64,000 bases of DNA from a virus. This document shows positions 54,977-63,716 of this stretch, in pieces. Where the stretch lies: the IMG/VR virus record IMGVR_UViG_3300037258_001195, positions 28,988 to 92,987 of that record. One strand, given 5' to 3'. Position 1 is the stretch's first letter. Each line of letters opens with the position of its first letter. The translations under genes were made by a program, and so were the position numbers. A model generated the notes under the pieces. That model was not told where the DNA came from and made no database searches. It worked only from the letters and a program-made list of their open reading frames with translations.

Positions 54977-55510
54977 ATGACAATCCTCTCTGCCCAGTCA
55001 ATTCGACTCTTAAGTCGTCTATCAAAGACTGATACATCATATATGTACCTACACACGAGAGGGGGAAAAGTCACATTTAGACCTGGTAAACCTCTCATTA
55101 CTCCCTTTGTCGAGCGCGGCGTGAAGAACGGACGATCTTTCGGCCTTTCTGCCTGCTCCTATGATTGTCGAATTGCTGATGGTCTCGTCATTCCCGTCGG
55201 CCAATCGCGCCTCGCAAGCACAATGGAGCGATTCTGTCTACCCAACAACATCTGCGGCTCAGTGTTGGACAAATCAACCTGGGCCAGAAAGTTCCTCTCG
55301 GCCTTTAATACCCATTTGGACCCCGGCTGGGAAGGCTTCCTAACGGTGGAGTTAACTAACCTTGGTTCCGAAGCCGCATTTTTCGAGCCAGGCGATTCAT
55401 TGGTCCAAATAAAGTTCGAGTGGCTCGATGAACCAACGAACCTTCCATATTCAGGAAAATATCAAGCCCAGGAAGCTGGTCCACAAGGGCCGCGAAGTGA
55501 GCAGACCTGA
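54977..55510 (+). CDS. dCTP deaminase / dUTPase family protein
   Basis: A 177-residue protein with the fold and motifs of dCTP deaminases and related dUTPases: GLSACSYDCRI, CGSVLDKSTWARK, LDPGWEGFLTVELTN and the C-terminal YSGKYQAQEAGP. With a uracil-DNA glycosylase-like domain next door, it suggests control of uracil in the phage DNA or dUMP supply. The stop overlaps the polymerase start as TGATG. Confidence 0.85.
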   Translation: MTILSAQSIRLLSRLSKTDTSYMYLHTRGGKVTFRPGKPLITPFVERGVKNGRSFGLSACSYDCRIADGLVIPVGQSRLASTMERFCLPNNICGSVLDKSTWARKFLSAFNTHLDPGWEGFLTVELTNLGSEAAFFEPGDSLVQIKFEWLDEPTNLPYSGKYQAQEAGPQGPRSEQT

Positions 55511-57018
55511 TGCCTCTAATTGCCGCCCATGAAACGAACATTTCCGCCGGAACCCAGACCATTTACAACGGTTTCGACTGTGCCCTAACGTTTCAGATCG
55601 ATGAGGTCCGCCAGAACCTTCACGCCAACGACACCCTAATCTATGATTTCGAACGGGCTATGCAGGGTTCCGCACTAGAAATGTCCCTGCGCGGTTTTCG
55701 TGTCGACATCGACGAACGGGAGCGGGCGATCATCTCGACACGTTCCCGCCGCAACGACTACAGCTATGTGTTGCAGAAGATTCTTGAGGCAATTCCCGGT
55801 AATTGGACTGATAAGCTCGCGGGCTCCCCAACTCAACTTCAAGCCCTGTTCTACGACACCATGAACCTTCCACAATTCCCCAAATTCGTCAACGGCGAGC
55901 GCAAGCTCCCAATGAACCGAGAAACGTTGGAGAAAATCCAGCTAACCGACCCCTGGGCCGACGTCCTAATCAACACAATCCTCTGGAGCCGAGACCTCTC
56001 AAAGACGCTCCAGGTCCTTGAAACAGAAATTCGCGCCGACGAAAGCCGGTTTCCCGGCGACTTAAATTGGCGCTGGCACTGTTCCTACAACATCGGGGGA
56101 ACAACAACAGGGAGGTGGAGTTCCAGCAAATCCCCCTTCGGAGACGGAAATAACTTCCAAAATGTCAGTGAGGAACTTCGCCGTGTTTTCATTCCTGACC
56201 CAGGCTTTAAACTCTATGGGATTGACAAAGCGCAAAGCGAAGCCCGAGATGTCGGGTGGTTTTGCGGTCTTGTTTTCGGAGATTGGAGTTACTTGGACGC
56301 CTGTGAGTCTGGCGACCTCCACACAAACGTCACCAAACTCCTTTATCCTGAGTGGTCCTGGACCGGGGACGCTAAACGGGATCGTCAAATTGCCGAACGG
56401 CGATTCTATCGACTATTCACTTACCGTGACGCGTCGAAGCGCCTCGGACATGCCACAAATTACCTGGTTACACCGGCTGAAGCCTCCCGACAAATCAGAA
56501 TTCCATTAAATCTCGTTGAGGAATTCCAGCGCCGATATTTCGCTGCCTTCCCCTGCATTCGGATGATGCATGACTGGGTATCGAGCGAACTCCAAAGGAA
56601 GCGATATCTCGTCAATTCCTTTGGCCGCCGGCGAGATTTTTTCGACCATCCCAAGAGTCGAGAAACTTTAAAGGGCGCAATCGCCTATTTGTTTCAGTCC
56701 GCTACCGGCGACTGCCTCAACCTGGGCCTTTATCGACTTTGGACTCGCATGAAGGGTCGAATTGAAATCCTCTCCCAGCTCCACGACGCGGTCTATTTTC
56801 AGGCCCCGATTTCAAAGAGCGACGCCGAAGAACAGGAACTTCTCCGCGAGTGTATTGATTGCATCGAGGTCGAACAAACTACAACCCGAAACGGGGGGCG
56901 GAAGATGAAAATCCCTGGAGACATCGTTGGGGGTTTTAATTGGGCTCATAGGTTTAGATTTGGCGGTAAAGATGACTGGAATCCAAAAGGTCTTGATGGA
57001 ATAAGGATCGCGGCATGA
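55510..57018 (+). CDS. family A DNA polymerase (polymerase part of a split gene)
   Basis: A 502-residue protein. Residues 18-30 carry TIYNGFDCALTFQ, the ExoIII Y-x3-D motif of the proofreading domain, whose ExoI and ExoII lie in the 52842 gene. Polymerase motif A is around D239 (LYGIDKAQSEARD), motif B R306-K310-...-Y318 (YRDASKRLGHATNY), and motif C H425-D426 (LSQLHDAVYF). FGRRRDFFD is also family-typical. Replicates the phage DNA, presumably with the protein at 52842 in trans. Confidence 0.9.
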   Translation: MPLIAAHETNISAGTQTIYNGFDCALTFQIDEVRQNLHANDTLIYDFERAMQGSALEMSLRGFRVDIDERERAIISTRSRRNDYSYVLQKILEAIPGNWTDKLAGSPTQLQALFYDTMNLPQFPKFVNGERKLPMNRETLEKIQLTDPWADVLINTILWSRDLSKTLQVLETEIRADESRFPGDLNWRWHCSYNIGGTTTGRWSSSKSPFGDGNNFQNVSEELRRVFIPDPGFKLYGIDKAQSEARDVGWFCGLVFGDWSYLDACESGDLHTNVTKLLYPEWSWTGDAKRDRQIAERRFYRLFTYRDASKRLGHATNYLVTPAEASRQIRIPLNLVEEFQRRYFAAFPCIRMMHDWVSSELQRKRYLVNSFGRRRDFFDHPKSRETLKGAIAYLFQSATGDCLNLGLYRLWTRMKGRIEILSQLHDAVYFQAPISKSDAEEQELLRECIDCIEVEQTTTRNGGRKMKIPGDIVGGFNWAHRFRFGGKDDWNPKGLDGIRIAA

Positions 57019-57185
57019 CAATCAACGACATCATAGAAGAGATTGAATATCGGCTTGCAAATGCAAAAGAAGCAATGCGAGACAGTATAAGTGCGGGATA
57101 TAATTCACCCGGATTTAATCAAGACCTTGGAGGCCATGACACACTAACTGAACTTCTGTCTTGGATAAAAGAAGAAAACACGTAA
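57015..57185 (+). CDS. 56-residue hypothetical protein
   Basis: ATG at 57015 overlaps the polymerase stop (ATGA). It reads MTINDIIEEIEYRLANAKEA and ends LLSWIKEENT. It fills the gap before the helicase gene and is helical and AT-rich. Coupling to the polymerase gives good support; no family. Confidence 0.6.
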   Translation: MTINDIIEEIEYRLANAKEAMRDSISAGYNSPGFNQDLGGHDTLTELLSWIKEENT

Positions 57186-57197
57186 AAGGCCAAACTC

Positions 57198-58400
57198 GTG
57201 TCAAACGACTGGATAGAGACATTCCTCGAATACACGGACTCCATTCGAAGTCCCCGTGTTTTTCGCCTATGGACAGCGATCGGAATGATATCGGCAATCC
57301 TAGAGCGGAAGGTTTGGACCGAAACCGACGTGCGACCCTTATTCCCAAACACCTACATCGTCCTCTCCGGCCATCCCGGCAGTGGAAAGTCTGTCGGGGT
57401 TGGCCTTGCGCGCGAAATGCTAGCTGGACTGGGTGGCGCCGGCGGAATCCATCTCGGCCCCGACAACCCGACCGAAGCCTCGTTCATGGACGCCCTTTAC
57501 GCCAGCGCAAAGCCATCGATCAACGGCTCAGGCGGAATCCTACATTCATGTATGACAGTCCTTTGTCGCGAGTTCGGGGTTTTGATCCCTAAGTATTCCG
57601 AGTCCTTCATGGCGACCCTCGGCGACTTGTGGGACAATCCCCCAATGTTCACCGCGCCCCGAAGACAATCCAAATCTGTCGCAATCGAATGTCCGACATT
57701 GAATCTTCTTGCCGCTGCGACTCCTGCCGCGCTCGGCGACATGCCCGAGAAAGCCTGGAAAGAAGGCTTCGCAAGTCGTGTGATTTTCATCTATGGCGCA
57801 AGTGCTAAAGAATACCGGAATGTTTTCGTGAAACCCAGGCTAGCCGACCTTTCCCGTCTAAAGAAAACCCTCGACGAGTGGTTCCATGAAATCCACGGTG
57901 CGTTCGAATGGTCCGATGCAGCCGCCGACGCCCATCTGAAATGGCTCAACGGTGAGAACCTAGCACCAGTTCCAACTTACGGTCGCCTGGAGCACTATCT
58001 CTCCCGTCGCAACGAACACGCCATGAAGCTGATGATGATTTCATCAGTTTCCGCCGGGAATGGCCTTGTGATTGAATTGTCCGATTTCGAGCGGGGCCGC
58101 CAATGGCTTCTAGACGCGGAGCAAACGATGCCCGACGTTTTCCGCGCGATGAGCCAAAAATCCGACATGCAGATAATGCAAGACGCGCATCATTTCGTCT
58201 ACGCACGGTATTCGCGGGTGGGATTGAAGGACCGGAAGCCGGTTGCCGAGACCCTCGTTGCTCGGTTTTTCGAAAACAAAACGACATCAGAACGCATCAC
58301 GGGATTAATCGAAACGATGGTCCGGACCGGGCGCCTAAAGAGAACCCAATTCGGGGGATACGTTCCTGGCGAATTAGACATTTCCCAAAGCATCGAATAA
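57198..58400 (+). CDS. DUF3987-like P-loop ATPase / helicase
   Basis: A 400-residue protein from GTG 57198. Walker A is SGHPGSGKS (57-65); FLEYTDSIRSPRVFRLWTAI at the N-terminus and the later TLNLLAAATPAALGDMPEKA are usual in DUF3987 phage primase/helicase-like proteins. Located after DNA polymerase, so a replicative helicase or loader is inferred. No primase motif is visible, so priming would need another factor. Confidence 0.75.
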   Translation: MSNDWIETFLEYTDSIRSPRVFRLWTAIGMISAILERKVWTETDVRPLFPNTYIVLSGHPGSGKSVGVGLAREMLAGLGGAGGIHLGPDNPTEASFMDALYASAKPSINGSGGILHSCMTVLCREFGVLIPKYSESFMATLGDLWDNPPMFTAPRRQSKSVAIECPTLNLLAAATPAALGDMPEKAWKEGFASRVIFIYGASAKEYRNVFVKPRLADLSRLKKTLDEWFHEIHGAFEWSDAAADAHLKWLNGENLAPVPTYGRLEHYLSRRNEHAMKLMMISSVSAGNGLVIELSDFERGRQWLLDAEQTMPDVFRAMSQKSDMQIMQDAHHFVYARYSRVGLKDRKPVAETLVARFFENKTTSERITGLIETMVRTGRLKRTQFGGYVPGELDISQSIE

Positions 58401-58411
58401 GGAAATCTCAA

Positions 58412-58633
58412 ATGGCTCGAGTAGACATAGATTATAAAGCGGGAACATTTCATATCGACTGCATAGTGGGTGATATGAAAGTCGCCGCCCTAAAACTCCA
58501 CGCCCTGGATTTGAGCTATAAATACGACCTACGTCCCAGACAGGGCATCTGGGCCAATCAAACCGACCCAAGCGCCCGTAAAGTCGCCGCCCTAGAACTC
58601 CTTCATTGGGCTTTTGTCGGATCATCCGAGTAA
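58412..58633 (+). CDS. small conserved phage protein
   Basis: A 73-residue protein starting at ATG 58412 with AAGGAAATCTCAA upstream. Its text (DMKVAALKLHALDLSYKYDL) is helical and charged. Longer in-frame starts run back into the helicase gene and are rejected. No function known. Confidence 0.6.
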   Translation: MARVDIDYKAGTFHIDCIVGDMKVAALKLHALDLSYKYDLRPRQGIWANQTDPSARKVAALELLHWAFVGSSE

Positions 58634-58723
58634 CAGCCGATGTGGATCTTCGACACAATCCTGCGCGCGATTATCTGGACCATAACGCGCCAATTTATCT
58701 TCAACCTCTTTAGGAGACACTAC

Positions 58724-58942
58724 ATGTCTCGTCGAGTTGAATACGATTCTCGTGGCCGAACCAGCCGAGACTTAGAAACGACAGAAATTTCTGGTGAACT
58801 CCATCATGAGACAGAGAAAGCCTATTTGTTCTATGATGGAAAAACTGAAGATTGGGTTCCCAAGAGCCAAGCCTCTTGGGACTCAACAGACCAAATCATG
58901 TCAATGCCATTATGGCTAGCCCAAAAGAAGGGATTTGTCTGA
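58724..58942 (+). CDS. small conserved phage protein
   Basis: A 72-residue protein; ATG 58724 is behind AGGAGACACTAC, a strong ribosome site. KAYLFYDGKTEDWVPKSQAS and the final MPLWLAQKKGFV occur in many phage genomes (recalled). A longer frame from 58640 would add a hydrophobic N-terminus and is less likely. Function unknown. Confidence 0.65.
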   Translation: MSRRVEYDSRGRTSRDLETTEISGELHHETEKAYLFYDGKTEDWVPKSQASWDSTDQIMSMPLWLAQKKGFV

Positions 58943-58943
58943 A

Positions 58944-59270
58944 ATGAAACTCGTAATTCTAGAATCGCCCTATGCTGGCGATATCGACCGAAATGTCCGT
59001 TACGCGCGTCGAGCGTTGTTAGACTGTCTTCGTCGGAACGAAGCCCCGATTGCCAGCCATCTGCTCTTCACCCAACTCGACGTCCTTGACGACTCAATTG
59101 CCCAACAACGCAAGCTCGGAATGCTTGCGGGACACGCATGGTATAGGGTTGCCGACCTCTGCGTTGTGTATGAGGATTATGGAATCAGCGCTGGTATGAT
59201 AGAGGGACTAGAAGTGGCTCAAAGTTGGCAACTCCCAATAGAAGTCCGGAAGATCGGAGAAAACTCATGA
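58944..59270 (+). CDS. DUF7768 / nucleoside deoxyribosyltransferase-like protein
   Basis: A 108-residue protein. ESPYAGDIDRNVRYARRALL, APIASHLLFTQLDVLDD, AGHAWYRVADLCVVYEDYGI and SAGMIEGLEVA are characteristic of the DUF7768 group, related to nucleoside 2-deoxyribosyltransferases, whose catalytic Glu is not obvious here. It overlaps the dNMP kinase start, so nucleotide salvage is a sensible context. Confidence 0.75.
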   Translation: MKLVILESPYAGDIDRNVRYARRALLDCLRRNEAPIASHLLFTQLDVLDDSIAQQRKLGMLAGHAWYRVADLCVVYEDYGISAGMIEGLEVAQSWQLPIEVRKIGENS

Positions 59271-59872
59271 CCGGCGTATCCCAAGACATCGCAAATCGAA
59301 AAGAAGAATGGGATATGCGAGACAAGACTCGTTTCATCATCGCCCTTTGCGGCCCGGCAGGGTGCGGCAAAACCACCCTCGCCAATCTCCTAATCGCAAA
59401 GCATGGCTTCATCCGCCTAAGTTTCGCCGCCCCAATCAAAGTCATGATTGGAAGCCTCTTAGACATTCAGGGCACGACGGTTGAAATCAAAAATCGAATG
59501 CTCTTCGGAGACCTAAAGGAAACTCCAACCCCATTCTTGTCCGATCGTTCCCCTCGCTATGCGATGCAGACCCTCGGTTCAGAATGGCGCGATCTCATGG
59601 ACCGCCAATTCTGGAACAACATCTGGAAAGTCGCAGCGACAAGACTTTCCAAAATCATCATCGACGACATGAGATTTGTGCACGAAGAGGAAATCGTTCG
59701 TAGCATGGGCGGAAAGATATTCTTGATTGTACGCCCAGACGTTGGGCCGGGCGATCACATTAGTGAGCAGGAGTATTTGAAAATTAGTCCACATGGAGTT
59801 ATTCAGAACAATTCTGACCCAAAACACATGTTAACGCAACTATTAGATCAAATTATGGAGAATACCCTATAA
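59267..59872 (+). CDS. deoxynucleoside monophosphate kinase-like P-loop kinase
   Basis: A 201-residue protein from ATG 59267 (ATGA). Walker A is GPAGCGKT (29-36) after FIIALC; FIRLSFAAPIKVMIGSLLDI and DRSPRYAMQTLGSEW resemble T4 gp1-type dNMP kinases. It would phosphorylate dNMPs for DNA synthesis, along with the ribonucleotide reductase further on. Confidence 0.8.
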   Translation: MTGVSQDIANRKEEWDMRDKTRFIIALCGPAGCGKTTLANLLIAKHGFIRLSFAAPIKVMIGSLLDIQGTTVEIKNRMLFGDLKETPTPFLSDRSPRYAMQTLGSEWRDLMDRQFWNNIWKVAATRLSKIIIDDMRFVHEEEIVRSMGGKIFLIVRPDVGPGDHISEQEYLKISPHGVIQNNSDPKHMLTQLLDQIMENTL

Positions 59873-60039
59873 TGTCTCCACAGGCCAAATATAATAGAGA
59901 AATACGAAAATGTCCATTAGTCCGCGCCCTGGAGGCGGAGAGACAACATGACCGAAGAAATACGCCCGAATATAGAAACCGCGCAGCGGCATATTTTCGT
60001 GCATACCGAACACAACGCAGAACGTTGAAGCATAAGTGA
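59872..60039 (+). CDS. 55-residue basic protein
   Basis: ATG at 59872 overlaps the kinase stop (TAATG). A highly Arg/Tyr-rich sequence (RNTPEYRNRAAAYFRAYRTQ) that may bind nucleic acid. It ends at TGA 60039. Codons are AT-rich. Confidence 0.6.
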   Translation: MSPQAKYNREIRKCPLVRALEAERQHDRRNTPEYRNRAAAYFRAYRTQRRTLKHK

Positions 60040-60085
60040 AAGTGTCCTATGCTGAATCCATGCAAGCCTCACGGGAGGAATATTG

Positions 60086-60322
60086 ATGAATAATCTTCGC
60101 CGACAGCCTAAATTGCCCCGAAAAGGTCCTCGGCCCATACCAATTCCACAATCTGAAATAGACAAATTCCTTTCCACTGGCAAGGAGATAATCTACGTAA
60201 CTCCCGAAATGGTCGCTGAATACGAGGAATGGAAAATATTGCAATACAATCGAAAGAAACAGTCGGGATTTCGGCCGGGCAACCCCTGGCCGATTAACAA
60301 GGAGATGAAAAATCATGACTAA
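60086..60322 (+). CDS. small hypothetical protein before the reductase
   Basis: A 78-residue basic protein from ATG 60086 (GGGAGGAATATTG upstream). It is Pro/Lys-rich (RKGPRPIPIPQSEIDKFLST) and overlaps the reductase start by 8 nt. No domain recognised. Confidence 0.6.
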   Translation: MNNLRRQPKLPRKGPRPIPIPQSEIDKFLSTGKEIIYVTPEMVAEYEEWKILQYNRKKQSGFRPGNPWPINKEMKNHD

Positions 60323-62330
60323 AGCGCTTGTGTTGAACATTAAGGACTACGCTCATATAACTCTCCCAACATTATACCAAACACAAACTCATTTGACAAA
60401 ATATAGCAGATGGCTACCAGAACAGAAACGACGTGAGACTTGGCCAGAAACAGTATTTAGATATCTAGACTTTATAATCAATCACGCTGCAACGAACTTC
60501 GGCTATATACTAACTGACACTGAGCAACGTGAAATTGCCGAAGCAATACTTTTACTTAGAAATATGCCTTCCATGCGCGCAATGATGACTGCTGGACTAG
60601 CTCTTGAATTGGACAACGTCGCAGCGTATAACTGTGCCTATGCCCCCATCGCCGATCTTGAAACTCATTCAGAAGCCTTCTATTTATCTATGTGCGCGGT
60701 TGGTTTTGGCTTCTCAGTTGAACGGCAATGGATAAATCAATGCCCCGAACTGCCTAAAGAACTTCAACGATGTGACGCAATTATCGAAGTTCCAGACGAT
60801 CGAATCGGATGGGCTGAGTCATATCGTCGCCTTCTTACACTCCTCTTTACTGGCTTCATACCAAAATGGGATGTGAGCAAAGTGCGTCCTTCTGGGGCTG
60901 CATTAGTAACATTCGGTGGCCGAGCATCTGGACCAGCTCCACTAATTGAATTGTTTCATCATGCCATCACCATAGTTAGTGAAGCTGTTAATAATGGCAT
61001 GACACGACTAAATTCTATCCAGCAACACGACTTAATGACAAAGATGGCTGATGTTGCAGTTAGTGGTGGAGTTCGACGCGCAGCTATGATTTCACTTAGT
61101 AATCCATCAGACGATCGAATGCGTCGAGCGAAAATGGGAAATTGGTTTACTGATAAGTCTCATTTCTCGCTTGCTAATAATTCCGAGGTGTGGACAGATT
61201 CACCCTCATCGGAAGAATTTGCCGAATCTTGGCTTGCACTAATACGGTCGAAAAGCGGGGAACGTGGCGTAATTAACCGCAAGGCATTGATTGATCAATG
61301 TCGTAAAGCCCGCCGTCTTGACGTAGATCGATATGGTCCCGAATATGGACTTAATCCATGCGCCGAAGTTATCTTGAGGCCGTATCAATTCTGTAACTTG
61401 TCGACCAGTATCCTACGTGCCGATGATAGCTTGGATTCAATTCTATCGAAAGTTCGTGTCGCAACAATTCTTGGTACACTTCAATCGACATTAACCAACT
61501 TTCGTTACCTTCGTAACGACTGGCGAAGAAATTGCGAAGAAGAGCGGCTGCTTGGCGTTAGTCTCAATGGTATCTTCGATAATCGATATATGGCTGGACT
61601 AGATTACATTCGTAATGGATCATATCTTACCGAAAACTTTACCTTAGACGGAGTTAAGTGCGAACTTCCTGATGCTCTTGCCGCAATGCGCGATGTAGCA
61701 GTACAGACAAATTCAGAATGGGCAGATCGTCTGGGTATCAATGCTAGCGCAGCTATAACTAGCATAAAGCCAGAAGGAAATAATAGTAATCTAGTCGGAT
61801 GTAGCTCTGGACTTCATGGTGCCCATGCTAAGCCATATTATATCCGAACTAATCGGGCCAACAAGGTAGACAAGCTAGGTCAATTTCTCACAGTCAATGG
61901 TGTCTATACCGAAGATGACGTGCGATCGCCGCATACGACAAGCGTGCTATTCTTCCCGATTAAAGTTCCCGACGAAGCAGTAACGCGTGATGAATATACG
62001 GCAATCGAGCACCTTAATATATGGAAAATCTACGCAATGAATTATTGCGAGCATAAGCCCTCAATAACAGTCTCTATAAAGGACGCTGAATGGATGAGGG
62101 TTGGCGCGTGGGTTTATGACAACTTTGATATCATGTCCGGCACAGCATTCTTGCCATTTAGTGACGCGAATTATCAACAAATGCCATATATGGACTGTAC
62201 GAAAGAAGAATGGGAGAAGTTAAACGCTCGAACACCCAAGGCTATAAATTTCTCAGCCTTTAGCGAAGATGCAGATTATACAGAATCTGCTAAAACATTC
62301 GCTTGCGTTGGTGGAGCATGTGAGTTCTAA
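60315..62330 (+). CDS. adenosylcobalamin-dependent ribonucleoside-triphosphate reductase (class II)
   Basis: A 671-residue enzyme making deoxyribonucleotides from ribonucleotides. NPCAEVILRPYQFCNLSTS with the active-site Cys and Glu, YNCAYAPI, and the C-terminal ACVGGACEF pair of redox Cys (664 and 669) match RTPR (nrdJ type) of Lactobacillus leichmannii. The length is close to that of RTPR, and no intein is visible. Codons are clearly AT-richer than in the structural genes, so it was probably obtained separately. It closes the rightward arm and is followed by a hairpin at 62409-62421. Confidence 0.88.
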   Translation: MTKALVLNIKDYAHITLPTLYQTQTHLTKYSRWLPEQKRRETWPETVFRYLDFIINHAATNFGYILTDTEQREIAEAILLLRNMPSMRAMMTAGLALELDNVAAYNCAYAPIADLETHSEAFYLSMCAVGFGFSVERQWINQCPELPKELQRCDAIIEVPDDRIGWAESYRRLLTLLFTGFIPKWDVSKVRPSGAALVTFGGRASGPAPLIELFHHAITIVSEAVNNGMTRLNSIQQHDLMTKMADVAVSGGVRRAAMISLSNPSDDRMRRAKMGNWFTDKSHFSLANNSEVWTDSPSSEEFAESWLALIRSKSGERGVINRKALIDQCRKARRLDVDRYGPEYGLNPCAEVILRPYQFCNLSTSILRADDSLDSILSKVRVATILGTLQSTLTNFRYLRNDWRRNCEEERLLGVSLNGIFDNRYMAGLDYIRNGSYLTENFTLDGVKCELPDALAAMRDVAVQTNSEWADRLGINASAAITSIKPEGNNSNLVGCSSGLHGAHAKPYYIRTNRANKVDKLGQFLTVNGVYTEDDVRSPHTTSVLFFPIKVPDEAVTRDEYTAIEHLNIWKIYAMNYCEHKPSITVSIKDAEWMRVGAWVYDNFDIMSGTAFLPFSDANYQQMPYMDCTKEEWEKLNARTPKAINFSAFSEDADYTESAKTFACVGGACEF

Positions 62331-62560
62331 AGAGAACCTTCGAAGTCTAGCCAGCCGCGAGGAACGGACATTTGGTTGGGCCGGTGTACTGAATGAGGCC
62401 GCTGGACTCCCGCGAAGCGGGTCTGGATGTTTTGTTTCTCAGGTTGGGGCTTTAATCGGACGAGATTATTTCGCGCCCGGGAGCAGGAGCCGCTAACTGC
62501 TGCTAAATCTAGGGGAGCCCCAAGGCATTTGTTACCTTAGGGCAATTCCCCATTCAACGT
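62331..62560. other. convergent intergenic region
   Basis: About 230 bases between the rightward reductase and the leftward peptidase. It includes the hairpin at 62409-62421 and an inverted pair GGGGCT ... AGCCCC at about 62445-62517. No gene is evident. Confidence 0.5.
62409..62421 (+). terminator. hairpin terminator after the reductase
   Basis: CCCGC-GAA-GCGGG, followed after about eight bases by TTTTGTTT. It is a plausible end for the rightward transcript. Confidence 0.55.
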
Positions 62561-63343
62561 TTACCGCAGCGCCGACATCTGCGCCGTGACATCATCGAGC
62601 GACATGCCGAGCGGCGTGCGCCCGGTCTTCTCGACCCAAAGCGAATTGACCAAGGCATAGCACTCATCGACCTGAGCCGCCTCGAAGTCGAGGGTCATAT
62701 AATAGTCACGACCCCATGACATCGTGCGGAGGCTTGGGGTGGCTGTACCGGGTGGGGGGCCATAACCGGCCCATCCGACGCAGTGACCACCTACCGTCCG
62801 GACGTCTGCGCCTGGTGAATTAATCCATACGCCGGGGGGTTCACCCTGTTCCAGCCACGCCGGCACGTTGAACCCGACATCCACCACGCCGCACTCGTAG
62901 ATGGCGCGCTCGATATCATACACGTTGCGCGGATCGACCTCGAAGAAGCCAGTTAGCAAGTTGCGTGAGCCGTCGGGCATCGGGAAACCGACATTCATCC
63001 AGTATTTGAGAACATCCTGGATCACCGCTCCTCGATCACTCGACGAACCCGGAGTGCCATCCCAGCCAGTGGTCTCGCGGTAGAACTGGAGCGCTAACTC
63101 CCGCGGAATGACGATCTCCTCACCGCCTGCGAACCGAGACCAGACTTGGATCGCATGAGCAACGAGAGCTGCCGTGCAGTCCCCCACCGTATCATTTCCC
63201 TCCATGCCCTGATCGGCTGGAAGAGGCGACGTGTAGTCGAGTGCCTGTGGTATCGCAATAGGAGCGACGCTTCGCATCTGAAGCGAACTTAGGTGCGGAA
63301 CACCTGGGTCGAAAATGCGCGGTAGGCGGCCCCAACGAGTCAT
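62561..63343 (-). CDS. papain-like (C1-type) cysteine peptidase, lysis or envelope candidate
   Basis: A 260-residue protein. C56 in NDTVGDCTAALVAHAI and H187 in VGGHCVGWAGYG, followed by TMSWG, give a Cys-His pair in the order of papain-like enzymes; an Asn follows the usual place less clearly. There is no signal peptide. Related proteins occur in rhizobial phages with unknown substrate (recalled). It overlaps the start of the tiny lipoprotein gene (ATGA), which supports an envelope role; an endolysin role is one option. Confidence 0.65.
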   Translation of the reverse strand: MTRWGRLPRIFDPGVPHLSSLQMRSVAPIAIPQALDYTSPLPADQGMEGNDTVGDCTAALVAHAIQVWSRFAGGEEIVIPRELALQFYRETTGWDGTPGSSSDRGAVIQDVLKYWMNVGFPMPDGSRNLLTGFFEVDPRNVYDIERAIYECGVVDVGFNVPAWLEQGEPPGVWINSPGADVRTVGGHCVGWAGYGPPPGTATPSLRTMSWGRDYYMTLDFEAAQVDECYALVNSLWVEKTGRTPLGMSLDDVTAQMSALR

Positions 63344-63459
63344 CGCTTATCTCCCATATTACAATGCGCCGGAGTGGCACCGTCAACGAAGAAGCAATCT
63401 ATCTGACCACATCCCACAAGCGCGAGAATTACGACCGTGAGGGCAAAAAATCGTATCAT
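63340..63459 (-). CDS. 39-residue lipoprotein
   Basis: ATG at 63459 behind GGAGGAAATCC. It has a short signal (MIRFFALTVVILALVGC) ending in a lipobox with the Cys at position 17. The mature part is about 22 residues with two Cys and an acidic-basic tail (NMGDKR). It overlaps both neighbours by 4 nt. This fits an o-spanin-like or similar outer membrane lipoprotein, but no partner i-spanin is identified. Confidence 0.65.
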   Translation of the reverse strand: MIRFFALTVVILALVGCGQIDCFFVDGATPAHCNMGDKR

Positions 63460-63716
63460 TGGATTTCCTCCGACATTTTCGGAATTAGCATATAATGGCT
63501 GGGCCGGTTGATCTCGGCGTCTTCCCAGCCCGTGACGACCCACCGGTCATGCTTGTCGGACCAGCGACCCTTTGCGGCCCACCAGAGGCCGTAGTGCGTT
63601 CCGGGGCCGTCATCGTCACCCTGTAGCCGCGTGCAGCCGTCAGCGCCGATCCACCCATAGCGGATGAGGATAAGCGGCTCGCCGTCTCGTCGGGCATTGA
63701 TTATCGGGAGCATCAT
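63456..63716 (-). CDS. hypothetical protein
   Basis: An 86-residue protein from ATG 63716, overlapping the preceding stop. WWAAKGRWSDKHDRWVVTGW and PIINARRDGEPLILIRYGWI suggest a compact beta protein. It lies between the partial gene at the right end and the lipoprotein. No family recognised. Confidence 0.6.
   Translation of the reverse strand: MMLPIINARRDGEPLILIRYGWIGADGCTRLQGDDDGPGTHYGLWWAAKGRWSDKHDRWVVTGWEDAEINRPSHYMLIPKMSEEIQ

Noticed and set aside
58640-58723. Longer N-terminus for the gene at 58724
   Set aside because: The longer start lacks a ribosome site, whereas ATG 58724 has AGGAG at proper distance.
62442-62517. Possible tRNA in the convergent gap
   Set aside because: GGGGCT and AGCCCC could pair over about 75 bases, but no T arm (TTC) or anticodon arm fits.
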